64,000 nt of DNA from UBA5336 sp038745855 (GTDB lineage: Bacteria > Pseudomonadota > Alphaproteobacteria > Caulobacterales > Hyphomonadaceae): contig JBCDLC010000006.1 of assembly GCA_038745855.1 (NCBI GenBank), forward strand, positions 1 to 64,000. The letters run 5' to 3'. Below the pieces are notes generated by a model. It was not told the origin of the DNA and made no database searches. It saw only the letters and a program-made list of their open reading frames with translations. Below are positions 41,661 through 49,889 of the stretch, piece by piece. Every line of letters starts with the position of its first letter. Within the stretch, counting starts at the first letter, position 1. Made by a program: the position numbers and the translations under genes.

Positions 41661-44600
41661 ATGGCAATACCGGCTTTGCTCATCCTTATATGTGTCGTGA
41701 TCTACATGGCGATCCTGTTCGGCATCGCCTGGCGTCGAGACAAGGAAGCGGCGCAACCTGGATTTGCCCAAAGTCCCGTCGTCTATGCGCTCGCCATCGC
41801 GGTCTATTGCACCTCGTGGACGTTCTTCGGGGCTGTTGGGACAGCAGCATCAAACGGTTGGGAATATGTCCCTATCCTGATGGGACCAGCGCTCGTTTTC
41901 CTTTTTCTGCCCGGTCTTCTCAAGCGAATTGGCGATGTGGCAGAGCGCGAAGGGGTCACCACGCTCTCCGACTTCCTTGCGTCGCGTTATGGCAAAAGCC
42001 GTTCGATTGGTGCACTCGTGGCTGCGGCAGCCGTCATTGGCAGCGTTCCGTACATTTCGTTGCAGCTGAAATCGGTCGGAATGAGTGTTCAGGCTCTTCT
42101 AAGCCCGGTCGGCGAAGTACCAGCCGATGGTGGAACAGGGTCAGTCCTTCTGACGGCGGTTGGACTGGCCGCGTTCGCGATACTTTTCGGCGCGCGACAC
42201 TCAGATCTCACGCGCCATAACGCTGGGCTGATGCGGGTTCTGGCGTTCGAGGCCGTTATCAAGATCGTCGCACTGATTGCAGTTGCTGTGCTTTCGCTGA
42301 TCCTGCTTCAGTCCGGGTCGGTCGAAGGCGTCCTAGCCGTGCAGGATGTTTTTCCGGCCGATGTATCTGCCCGCTTCGTCACCATCACCCTTCTTTCGAT
42401 GGCGGCAATTATCTGCTTGCCGAGACAATTCCACGTTGGCTTCATCGAGCGCCGTGGGGCTCGCGATCTAACGGTCGCACGGTGGCTTTTTCCGCTTTAC
42501 ATGGTGCTGACGAGCCTTGTCGTTATTCCAATAACCTTGGCGGGTTCCGCATTGCTACCCGCTGACGTTCCTGCGGATCTCTACGTCCTTCAGCTACCAC
42601 TCGCGCACCAAAGCAGCGGACTGGCCTTATTGGTTTTTCTCGGAGGCTTCTCTGCAGCCACTGGCATGGTCATCGTCGCAACCATCGCCCTTTCCAACAT
42701 GGTCACCAATGAACTGATCGTCCCGGCGTTCCTGCGATCTGGACGCCTGGCGACGATCAGCGGCGATGCGGGTGCTCGGATACTATCGATCCGCCGTTTC
42801 GTGATCCTGGCGATCATCATGCTGTCATATGGCTACTTCCGCATTAGCGGCAGCAGCGAAGCTCTGGCTCAAACAGGATTGCTGTCCTTTGCGGCGGCAG
42901 CGCAATTTGCACCGGCTGTGCTGGGCGCCATCTATTGGCGAGGCGCGAAACGGGCAGGGGCGATGTGGGGAATATCGCTTGGACTCGTAACCTGGGGCTA
43001 TACGCTCTTTCTACCGGCGCTCATTGGTCACGGCACAATGGCTTCGGTGGTCCCGAACTGGCTTGATCCCCATGCTCTCATGGGTGTCAGCATGGGCGAT
43101 AGCCTCGTGCATGGCGTCTGTTGGAGCCTGGGGCTGAATGCGCTCGGATTCACCGTGCTGTCGAGCCGGGCGCGGGAACGGTTGCGGGATCGGATACAGG
43201 CTGCGGCCTTCATCGGGGAATTCGGCAGTCGTGCTGGTTTTCGATCCTCGGGACCGGCTGTGACAAAATCCGTGACGCCCGATGGACTGATGACGCTCGC
43301 GTCTCGTTTCCTGAGTGATGAAGCCGTTTCACACGTATTCGAGCGGTTCCAGGCTGACACGAACATACCGACGCGGGGGTCGGAACCTGCCGACTGGCGC
43401 CTTGTGCAGAGGACGGAGAGACTGCTCGCGAGCGCGCTGGGTGCCTCTTCGGCTCGGGTTGTCATGTCGTCCGCAATTGCGGGCGCTGATGTGGCGCTAG
43501 GTGATGTGCTCTCCATCCTGGATCAGCAGACACAAGCTGAGCGGTTCGACCGGCACATGCTGCAATCCATGCTCGAGAACATCGAACAGGGGATCAGTGT
43601 GGTTGATCAAGACCAGAACCTTGTCGCCTGGAATAGCGCTTTCGTGGAGATGTTTGACTATCCTGAGGCGCTGGTTCGGCTTGGTTCACCCATCTCGAAA
43701 CTTATTCAGCACAATGTATCGACCGGGTGGATCAGTGGCGATCCGAAGGCAGAGGCTGAGCGCCGCATTGCCCATATGAGAGCCGGACGATCGCACGAGT
43801 ACGAGCGTCGAAATCCCGATGGGCGCTTCCTCAGGATAACCGGAAGTCCCATGCCGGGGGGCGGCTATGTGACGACGTTTACCGACATTACCAAGGATAA
43901 GCGGCGCGAACAGGCCCTCATTGAGGCCAACGAAACCCTCGAACAGCGCGTTGCGGACCGTACCAAGGATCTCAGAGTTATGGCTGATGATCTCGATGCC
44001 GCGCGTGCCGAAGCCGAGGGCGCAAACGCATCGAAGACACGCTTCCTATCGGCGGCAAGCCATGACCTCCTCCAACCGCTAAATGCTGCCCGTCTTTTCC
44101 TTGGCGCCGTCGATCCTGGCAGTAAGCACGACAATCAGGAACTTTTGGCAAAGGCAGACCGGGCTGTGCGGTCAGCGGACGAATTGCTGAAAGGTCTCTT
44201 GGATATTTCCCGTTTAGATCATTCCAATGTCGAGCCCCATCCACAGACAATCCCTCTTGGGCCGTTACTCGAAGACCTGGCGGATGAGGCGCGCCCGATG
44301 GCGGAGACGGTTGGTCTCGATATTCGAGTTGCACCAACCAGCCTGAGGGTTTCGGCAGATCCAGATTTTTTGCAAAGCATCTTGCGGAATTTCGTTTCGA
44401 ATGCGCGGCGATATTCGCAGAAAGGCGGTATCCTGATTGGTGCACGGCGCGTTGGTTTAATCGGTGTGCGGATTGAAGTGTGGGATACGGGACCTGGTAT
44501 TCCAGCGGACCAGCGCGAGAAGCTCTTCAACGAGTTTGAGCGGCTCACCGAACAAGACAACATGGGCATCCGAGGGGCGGGGCTCGGACTTGCCGTCGCA

Positions 44601-45140
44601 AATCGAATGGCGAAATTGATGGGTACACAGATTGATGTCCGCTCATGGGTTGGCCATGGGAGTGTGTTCTCTGTGCGTCTTCTTCGTGTGAAAGCGCCGA
44701 TTGTTAGAAAATCCCGTACTCTGCAAACAAGTACCGGGCCGCTAGGGGAGGATGTGTCGGGACTGAACGTGCTTTGCATCGATGATGAGCCGATTATCCT
44801 GGACGGTATGCGCGCACTCCTCGAGCGCTGGGGATGCAGGGTTTTCACCGAAGTGGAAATTGCATCTGCGATGGCAGTTCGGGCGCATGAAAACGTTCAG
44901 GTCGTCATTGCTGATTTTGAACTGAAACAGCACCAGTCCGGTTTGGACCTACTGATCTCCATGCGTGACGAGCAGCCTGACCTTGGTATCGCGCTTCTTA
45001 CGGCTGAAGCGACCCAAACGCTCACGGAGCGGGCCGAAGAAGCAGATGTTGAACTCATGAGGAAACCTGCCGATCCTGAAGATATACGCCGGTTCTTGGC
45101 CAAGGCTGCCTCGACTGGGCCAGCCTACGCGGCTGAGTGA
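41661..45140 (+). CDS. crbS: CrbS-like hybrid sensor: SSS transporter domain, PAS, histidine kinase and receiver
   Basis: A 1159-aa membrane sensor. An N-terminal SLC5/SSS domain with about 13 helices (1-510; YCTSWTFFGAVGTAASNGWE is diagnostic) is followed by a STAC-like linker (about 515-625) and a PAS domain (about 630-745, MLENIEQGISVVDQDQNLVA). A coiled coil and HisKA with H801 in AASHDLLQPLNAARLF come next, then HATPase motifs NARRYSQKGG, DTGPGIP and GAGLGLAVANRM. The C-terminal receiver (about 1033-1150) has phospho-acceptor D1085. CrbS/MxtR proteins control the acetate switch through CrbR. The extra receiver makes this one a hybrid. The C terminus overlaps crbR convergently by 16 bp. 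Confidence 0.88.
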   Translation: MAIPALLILICVVIYMAILFGIAWRRDKEAAQPGFAQSPVVYALAIAVYCTSWTFFGAVGTAASNGWEYVPILMGPALVFLFLPGLLKRIGDVAEREGVTTLSDFLASRYGKSRSIGALVAAAAVIGSVPYISLQLKSVGMSVQALLSPVGEVPADGGTGSVLLTAVGLAAFAILFGARHSDLTRHNAGLMRVLAFEAVIKIVALIAVAVLSLILLQSGSVEGVLAVQDVFPADVSARFVTITLLSMAAIICLPRQFHVGFIERRGARDLTVARWLFPLYMVLTSLVVIPITLAGSALLPADVPADLYVLQLPLAHQSSGLALLVFLGGFSAATGMVIVATIALSNMVTNELIVPAFLRSGRLATISGDAGARILSIRRFVILAIIMLSYGYFRISGSSEALAQTGLLSFAAAAQFAPAVLGAIYWRGAKRAGAMWGISLGLVTWGYTLFLPALIGHGTMASVVPNWLDPHALMGVSMGDSLVHGVCWSLGLNALGFTVLSSRARERLRDRIQAAAFIGEFGSRAGFRSSGPAVTKSVTPDGLMTLASRFLSDEAVSHVFERFQADTNIPTRGSEPADWRLVQRTERLLASALGASSARVVMSSAIAGADVALGDVLSILDQQTQAERFDRHMLQSMLENIEQGISVVDQDQNLVAWNSAFVEMFDYPEALVRLGSPISKLIQHNVSTGWISGDPKAEAERRIAHMRAGRSHEYERRNPDGRFLRITGSPMPGGGYVTTFTDITKDKRREQALIEANETLEQRVADRTKDLRVMADDLDAARAEAEGANASKTRFLSAASHDLLQPLNAARLFLGAVDPGSKHDNQELLAKADRAVRSADELLKGLLDISRLDHSNVEPHPQTIPLGPLLEDLADEARPMAETVGLDIRVAPTSLRVSADPDFLQSILRNFVSNARRYSQKGGILIGARRVGLIGVRIEVWDTGPGIPADQREKLFNEFERLTEQDNMGIRGAGLGLAVANRMAKLMGTQIDVRSWVGHGSVFSVRLLRVKAPIVRKSRTLQTSTGPLGEDVSGLNVLCIDDEPIILDGMRALLERWGCRVFTEVEIASAMAVRAHENVQVVIADFELKQHQSGLDLLISMRDEQPDLGIALLTAEATQTLTERAEEADVELMRKPADPEDIRRFLAKAASTGPAYAAE

Positions 45141-45775
45141 TCGCTGAGTTCGAGCGCTGACTTGTAGAACAGAAGCGCCTGGGTGCGATTGTTAGCGCCG
45201 AGCTTCCTGAGAATCGCCGTCATATGCGCCTTAACGGTGGCTTCCGAAATTCCCATTTCATGCGCGATTTGCTTGTTGAGCAAGCCGTCTGACAATCCAT
45301 TGATGACGCGTTGTTGGGCCGGGGTAAGGCTCGCAATGCGCTTGACGGCGTCGCTTGTGTCGGCCGGCTGTTCTTCCTGCTTCTCAGGGAACCAGCTCTT
45401 GCCTTGAAGGATCACGCCAAGTGCGGTGGTCAGGGCGTTCAGGCTCATGCTCTTCGGAAGATAACCTCTGGCTCCTAACGCCTCGGCGCGCTCGAAAACC
45501 CAGTCGGACTCCGTCGCCGATACAATCACAATTGGGGCTTCGGGGGCGTGTTGTCGCAAACGCGCCAAACCGTCGAAACCGTCCGTGTCAGCGAGGTTGA
45601 GATCCAACAGGATCAAGTCTGGCCGCTCTTTCTCAGATTGCGTCATGGCTTCTGCGATTGAGCCTGCATGTATCGCACAGGCCAATGAATTACTCGCCAG
45701 TGCTAGAGCTGTTTCGAGTGCGTCCCGAAACAGGGGGTGATCATCCACGATCAGGGCTTTTGGCGCGTCCGCCAC
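45125..45775 (-). CDS. crbR: LuxR-type response regulator, CrbR-like
   Basis: A 216-aa regulator with an N-terminal receiver (LIVDDHPLFRDAL; phospho-acceptor Asp in DLILLDLNLADTDG; Lys in GYLPKSM) and a C-terminal LuxR helix-turn-helix (LTPAQQRVINGLSDGLLNKQ, ISEATVKAHMTAILRKLG). Homologues (CrbR/ErdR) act with CrbS/MxtR to activate acs and related genes. It is convergent with the sensor gene and divergent from the porin-acs operon, and a candidate operator lies in the divergent region. Partnership with the CrbS-like sensor is inferred from gene order. Confidence 0.88.
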   Translation of the reverse strand: MADAPKALIVDDHPLFRDALETALALASNSLACAIHAGSIAEAMTQSEKERPDLILLDLNLADTDGFDGLARLRQHAPEAPIVIVSATESDWVFERAEALGARGYLPKSMSLNALTTALGVILQGKSWFPEKQEEQPADTSDAVKRIASLTPAQQRVINGLSDGLLNKQIAHEMGISEATVKAHMTAILRKLGANNRTQALLFYKSALELSDHSAA

Positions 45776-45869
45776 GGTTTCCTCCCGGATTTTGCTCGCC
45801 GGTTTTCCGATCTTGAGCGCGTTTCCTGGATGCTAGGATGACGGCGTTGAGAAAGCTTGTCGAGGCTTT

Positions 45870-45895
45870 CTTCGACCAAGGTCGTAACACCAATG
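45870..45895 (+). promoter_or_regulatory. Putative operator shared with the symporter operon (porin-acs copy)
   Basis: CTTCGA-C-CAAGGTC followed by G-T-A-A-C-ACCAA-T-G, 68 bp upstream of the porin ATG and 95 bp from the crbR start. It matches 39330-39355 at 22 of 26 positions in the same orientation. It is positioned to control the porin-acs operon and perhaps crbR itself. Confidence 0.6.
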
Positions 45896-45962
45896 GCTAA
45901 TAGCGGTGCGGCGCGCCTCCCGGGATACTCACCAGCAGAAAGTGATGTATACGGAGGATCGC

Positions 45963-47258
45963 ATGCTAAGATGCGTAAAGCACGGATTGTTTGCGGGTAC
46001 AGCCCTCGGGCTTGTCGGAGGTGCTGCAGCGCAGGATGGCGATATCGAAGACAGGATTGCCGCCCTGGAAGCCATGGTGGAGGAGCTACGAGCGGAACTC
46101 GCGGCAGAACGGGCAGATATGGACGATGCAATCGTCCGTCTGGATAAGGTTGAAAAAGCAACTCCTACAGATCGAGCCTTCGCGACGAACACCGGCTTCA
46201 TGGTCGGTGACACGACGTTCAAGTTGGCCGGATTTATTGACGTTGATGCTCACGCCACGACCCTGAGCGATGGTGAGATCGCATCCAACTCCATTGCCCG
46301 TGACTTCTACATCCCAGGCGCTACGCCGGTTGGCGGCAGTGAAACGAGCTTTACCGATATAACCGCTCAGGCCTCGCGTTTTGCAATTACAGCGCAGAAG
46401 CCGGTGGGCGAGAAATCTCTGACCGGATATCTGGAGCTCGACTTCCTTGGATCCGCTCAAGGCAACGAGCTTGTCGCCAGCTCGTTCAGCCCACGTCTAA
46501 GGCGTGCCTATATCGATTATGGTGGCTGGAGAGTTGGTCAGGAATGGTCCACGTTTCAGAACACATCGACAATTCCGGAGAGCGCAAGCTTCCTCGTGCT
46601 TTCGGATGGTATGGTGTTCGTTCGGCAAGCTCAGATCCGATACTCCCGCGGAAACTGGCAGTTCGCTGTCGAGAACCCGAACACGACGAGCCTGAACATT
46701 GGATCGCGGGATGAGAATTTACTGCCCGATGTCGTTGGCCGGTACAATCTCAAAGGCGATTTCGGCAACATCTCTTTCTCAGGAATAGCCCGCCAGCTGA
46801 GAGCAGACTTTGGGGAAACTGAGGAAGAAACGTTCGGATACGGATTAAGCGTCGCTGGTCGTGTCAACCTGGGCAAAAGAGATGACATCCGCTTCAACCT
46901 CACCGGGGGAGAGGGGCTGGGACGCTACATCGGATTAGCGGCCAGTCGAGCAACCGCGCTTGATCCGAGCGGCGATCTTGACGCTATTCCCAGCTTCGGT
47001 GGACTGATCGCCTGGCGTCATCCCTTTGGCGAAACCGCGCGTTTCAACATCGGATATTCTGGACTGTTCATCGACAATCCAGGCTTTCTCGCTGGGGATG
47101 TCACATCATCAGTTCAGTCAGCCTACGGAGCGATACTCTGGGATATTGCTCCGAAAGTCACGACTGGCGTGGAGTTGAATTACGGCATCCGCGAACTCGA
47201 AAGCGGCGAAGATGGCGACATCACCCGCTTTACCGTCTCAACCAAATACGCATTCTAG
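45963..47258 (+). CDS. DcaP-like outer-membrane porin
   Basis: A 431-aa porin. A signal peptide (cleavage likely after GGAAA) is followed by a short coiled coil (DRIAALEAMVEELRAELAAE) and a beta-barrel that begins KLAGFIDVDAHATT and ends in aromatic Phe (STKYAF). The coiled-coil-plus-barrel layout and RRAYIDYGGWRVGQEWSTF are typical of DcaP-like porins, which admit small carboxylates. GGAGG lies 5 bases before the ATG at 45963. It is 17 bp upstream of acs, so the pair is probably one operon for acetate entry and activation. Confidence 0.88.
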   Translation: MLRCVKHGLFAGTALGLVGGAAAQDGDIEDRIAALEAMVEELRAELAAERADMDDAIVRLDKVEKATPTDRAFATNTGFMVGDTTFKLAGFIDVDAHATTLSDGEIASNSIARDFYIPGATPVGGSETSFTDITAQASRFAITAQKPVGEKSLTGYLELDFLGSAQGNELVASSFSPRLRRAYIDYGGWRVGQEWSTFQNTSTIPESASFLVLSDGMVFVRQAQIRYSRGNWQFAVENPNTTSLNIGSRDENLLPDVVGRYNLKGDFGNISFSGIARQLRADFGETEEETFGYGLSVAGRVNLGKRDDIRFNLTGGEGLGRYIGLAASRATALDPSGDLDAIPSFGGLIAWRHPFGETARFNIGYSGLFIDNPGFLAGDVTSSVQSAYGAILWDIAPKVTTGVELNYGIRELESGEDGDITRFTVSTKYAF

Positions 47259-47275
47259 GAGGAAGGGTCCAAGCC

Positions 47276-49240
47276 ATGGCCGATGGAGCATTCAACATGA
47301 CGCAAACCGCAGTCTATCCCACCCCTTCCGAATTCGCGGAGAAAGCGAACCTGACGCCGGAAAAGTACGCCGAGATGTATGCAGCGTCGATTGCCGACCC
47401 TGAGGCGTTCTGGAGAGAGCAGGGCAAACGTTTGGATTGGTCCAAGCCCTACACTGTGATCAAGGATGTCAGCTGGGACAAGTCGGATCTGCACGTGCGC
47501 TGGTACAGTGATGGTGAACTCAATGTTTCGTATAATTGCATCGATCGGCATCTTGAGACACGTGGGGACAAGGTTGCGTTGATCTGGGAGGGCGACGATC
47601 CTGCGGATGACGCAAAGATCACGTACAAGCAGCTGCATTCGGCGGTCTGCCGGTTCTCCAATGTTCTGAAATCGATGGGCATTAAGAAGGGCGATCGCGT
47701 CACGATCTACATGCCGATGATACTGGAGGCGGCCTATGCGATGTTGGCGTGCGCGCGCATTGGGGCCGTTCACTCCATCGTCTTTGGCGGGTTTTCGCCC
47801 GAAGCGCTCGCTGGACGGATTACCGACTGCGACAGCAGATTTGTGATCACCGCCGATGAGAGCATTCGTGGGGGGCGGACAGTTCCCCTTAAGGAGAATG
47901 TCGATAAGGCGTGCGAACTGGCAGGTGAGATGGTGGAGGGTGTGCTGGTTGTGCGCCGAACAGGCGAGACGGTTGCCATGAAGGAGGGGCGAGATGTCTG
48001 GCTGCATGATGTTGGCGCCAACATCAGTAGCGATTGTCCGCCTGAGCCCATGAATGCGGAGGATCCGCTGTTCATCCTTTATACATCAGGGTCAACAGGC
48101 AAACCGAAGGGGGTTTTGCACACCACGGGGGGATATCTTGTCTGGGCATCCATGACCCACGAATACGTCTTCGACCTCAAGGAAGACGATGTTTACTGGT
48201 GCACCGCCGATGTCGGCTGGGTGACCGGTCACTCCTACATCGTGTACGGACCGCTCGCGAACGGCGCTACGAGCATGATGTTCGAAGGGGTGCCAACCTA
48301 TCCCGATGCAAGCCGTTTCTGGCAGGCCTGTGACAAGCACGGCGTGACAATCTTCTACACGGCCCCCACCGCAATCCGTGCGCTGATGCGCGAGGGAGAA
48401 GGGCCTGTGAAGTCGACGCAGCGTAGTACGCTTCGGCTGCTTGGATCTGTCGGAGAGCCGATCAATCCGGAGGCATGGGAATGGTATTATCACACGGTTG
48501 GTGAGGGCCGGTGTCCGATCGTGGATACCTATTGGCAGACCGAAACGGGGGCCTGCATGATGGTGCCTCTACCAGGTGCGACAGACCAGAAACCAGGTGC
48601 TGCGTCCCATCCATTTTTCGGCATCGAACCTCGACTTGTCGACGCCGAGGGCGCCGAATTACCAGGCGCGACCGAAGGTAACCTGATCATTACGGGCAGT
48701 TGGCCAGGCCAGATGCGGACCGTCTATGGCGACCATCAGCGTTTCATCGATACCTACTTTTCGACGTATCCCGGCTACTACTTCACAGGCGACGGATGTC
48801 GCCGGGATGAGGACGGTTTCTACTGGATTACCGGCAGGGTCGATGACGTCATCAACGTCTCGGGTCACCGTATGGGAACGGCAGAAGTTGAAAGCGCGCT
48901 TGTCGCCCACGATGCCGTCGCTGAGGCTGCCGTGGTCGGATACCCGCATGATATCAAGGGGCAAGGCATTTACGCCTATGTGACGCCAGTAGCGGGCAAG
49001 GAAGCAGATGACGCGCTGAGAAAAGCGTTGATTCAGCATGTGAGAACTGAAATCGGGCCGATCGCCAGTCCTGATCTGATCCAGTTCGCGTCGGGTCTTC
49101 CCAAGACGCGCTCAGGAAAGATCATGCGGCGGATCCTTAGAAAGATCGCCGAGAATAGCTTCGACAATCTCGGTGACACATCCACACTCGCTGAGCCGGA
49201 GGTCGTGGCCGACCTCATCGAAAATCGGCGAAATCGCTAG
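47276..49240 (+). CDS. acsA: Acetyl-CoA synthetase
   Basis: A 654-aa AMP-forming acetate-CoA ligase. P-loop YTSGSTGKPKGVLHT, DTYWQTETGACMM, GDGCRRDEDGFYWITGRVDD and the C-terminal SGKIMRRILRKIAE, whose Lys is both catalytic and the regulatory acetylation site in this family. AGGAGGAAGG precedes the ATG at 47276; ATG at 47297 (MTQTAVYPTPSEF) is a possible alternative. It is the output enzyme of the acetate module. A terminator follows. Confidence 0.95.
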   Translation: MADGAFNMTQTAVYPTPSEFAEKANLTPEKYAEMYAASIADPEAFWREQGKRLDWSKPYTVIKDVSWDKSDLHVRWYSDGELNVSYNCIDRHLETRGDKVALIWEGDDPADDAKITYKQLHSAVCRFSNVLKSMGIKKGDRVTIYMPMILEAAYAMLACARIGAVHSIVFGGFSPEALAGRITDCDSRFVITADESIRGGRTVPLKENVDKACELAGEMVEGVLVVRRTGETVAMKEGRDVWLHDVGANISSDCPPEPMNAEDPLFILYTSGSTGKPKGVLHTTGGYLVWASMTHEYVFDLKEDDVYWCTADVGWVTGHSYIVYGPLANGATSMMFEGVPTYPDASRFWQACDKHGVTIFYTAPTAIRALMREGEGPVKSTQRSTLRLLGSVGEPINPEAWEWYYHTVGEGRCPIVDTYWQTETGACMMVPLPGATDQKPGAASHPFFGIEPRLVDAEGAELPGATEGNLIITGSWPGQMRTVYGDHQRFIDTYFSTYPGYYFTGDGCRRDEDGFYWITGRVDDVINVSGHRMGTAEVESALVAHDAVAEAAVVGYPHDIKGQGIYAYVTPVAGKEADDALRKALIQHVRTEIGPIASPDLIQFASGLPKTRSGKIMRRILRKIAENSFDNLGDTSTLAEPEVVADLIENRRNR

Positions 49241-49310
49241 GACACCCCGCTTCATAGCCCGCCGCAGGTAGGGAAAGACCAGCGCCGCCGTCGCCGGTTT
49301 CCAAGGCAAT

Positions 49311-49343
49311 CAAAAGCCGCTGTGTTGATCGCAGCGGTTTTTC
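49311..49343 (+). terminator. Rho-independent terminator of the porin-acs operon
   Basis: AAAACCGCTG-type stem: CCGCTG pairs with CAGCGG around a 9-base loop, with flanking A and T runs (AAAAG before, TTTTT after). It may work in both directions. Confidence 0.8.
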
Positions 49344-49380
49344 GTTTTCCGGTGCCCTTGTGTTTACAGGAAGAGACCGC

Positions 49381-49605
49381 TCAGCTGTTTGACCACCACA
49401 TGAAGAGGGGAACCCAGATCAGCGATGTGGTAATCAAACCCTTCACAGTCTGATACGTAATCCACGCCCAGAACAATTCCTTCCGGCGTGCTTTCAGGGC
49501 CCTGATCCATTCAAGCGGCTCAAAGTGAAGTGCGGGTTTCACAGCCGGTACAGTTCTTGTTGTCGAGGAGTTTGAAACGGGCTCTAGGAGTGCAGTCTGG
49601 TTCAT
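49381..49605 (-). CDS. Small single-helix membrane protein at the end of the cco locus
   Basis: A 74-aa protein: polar N terminus, basic patch (RALKARRKELFW) and one hydrophobic C-terminal helix (ITTSLIWVPLFMWW). AAGGGG lies upstream of the ATG at 49605; the frame extends to 49650 but without a signal there. It follows ccoS on the same strand after 125 bp and may be part of the oxidase locus. No family is recognised. Confidence 0.6.
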   Translation of the reverse strand: MNQTALLEPVSNSSTTRTVPAVKPALHFEPLEWIRALKARRKELFWAWITYQTVKGLITTSLIWVPLFMWWSNS

Positions 49606-49730
49606 GTGTTGGCCCCTTGTGTCTTCGTTCCGATCAATCCTTGAGGTCATGCAGATTGGCGAAGTACCGCTCGTTCCCGTATCCGGGAAAGTACCTAACT
49701 GCCCCTATGCCTCGTTTACCCGGCTCCGCC

Positions 49731-49889
49731 TCATGGGAGAGGACAGTCATCATCCACATCGACAAGGATACGATGGGCGGCGCCGTCTGGGTCATCATAC
49801 TGACCCGATTTCACCGACCAGACAAAACCAAGCAGGCCGAGTGCACCGAGTGCCAAAGCCACAGGTATGAGAAATGCGATAGTCTCCAT
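49731..49889 (-). CDS. ccoS: cbb3 oxidase maturation protein CcoS
   Basis: A 52-aa protein, METIAFLIPVALALGALGLL, with one transmembrane helix followed by FVWSVKSGQYDDPDGAAHRI, the hallmark of CcoS. It is needed for heme/copper insertion into cbb3 oxidase. The start overlaps the ccoI stop (TGATG arrangement). It is the last gene of the ccoNOQP-GHIS run. Confidence 0.95.
   Translation of the reverse strand: METIAFLIPVALALGALGLLGFVWSVKSGQYDDPDGAAHRILVDVDDDCPLP

Noticed and set aside
49674..49689. Short palindrome TTCCCGTATCCGGGAA after ccoS as a terminator
   Set aside because: A 6-bp stem with a tetraloop but no T tract on either strand; it may be a minor regulatory hairpin, but it is not enough to call.
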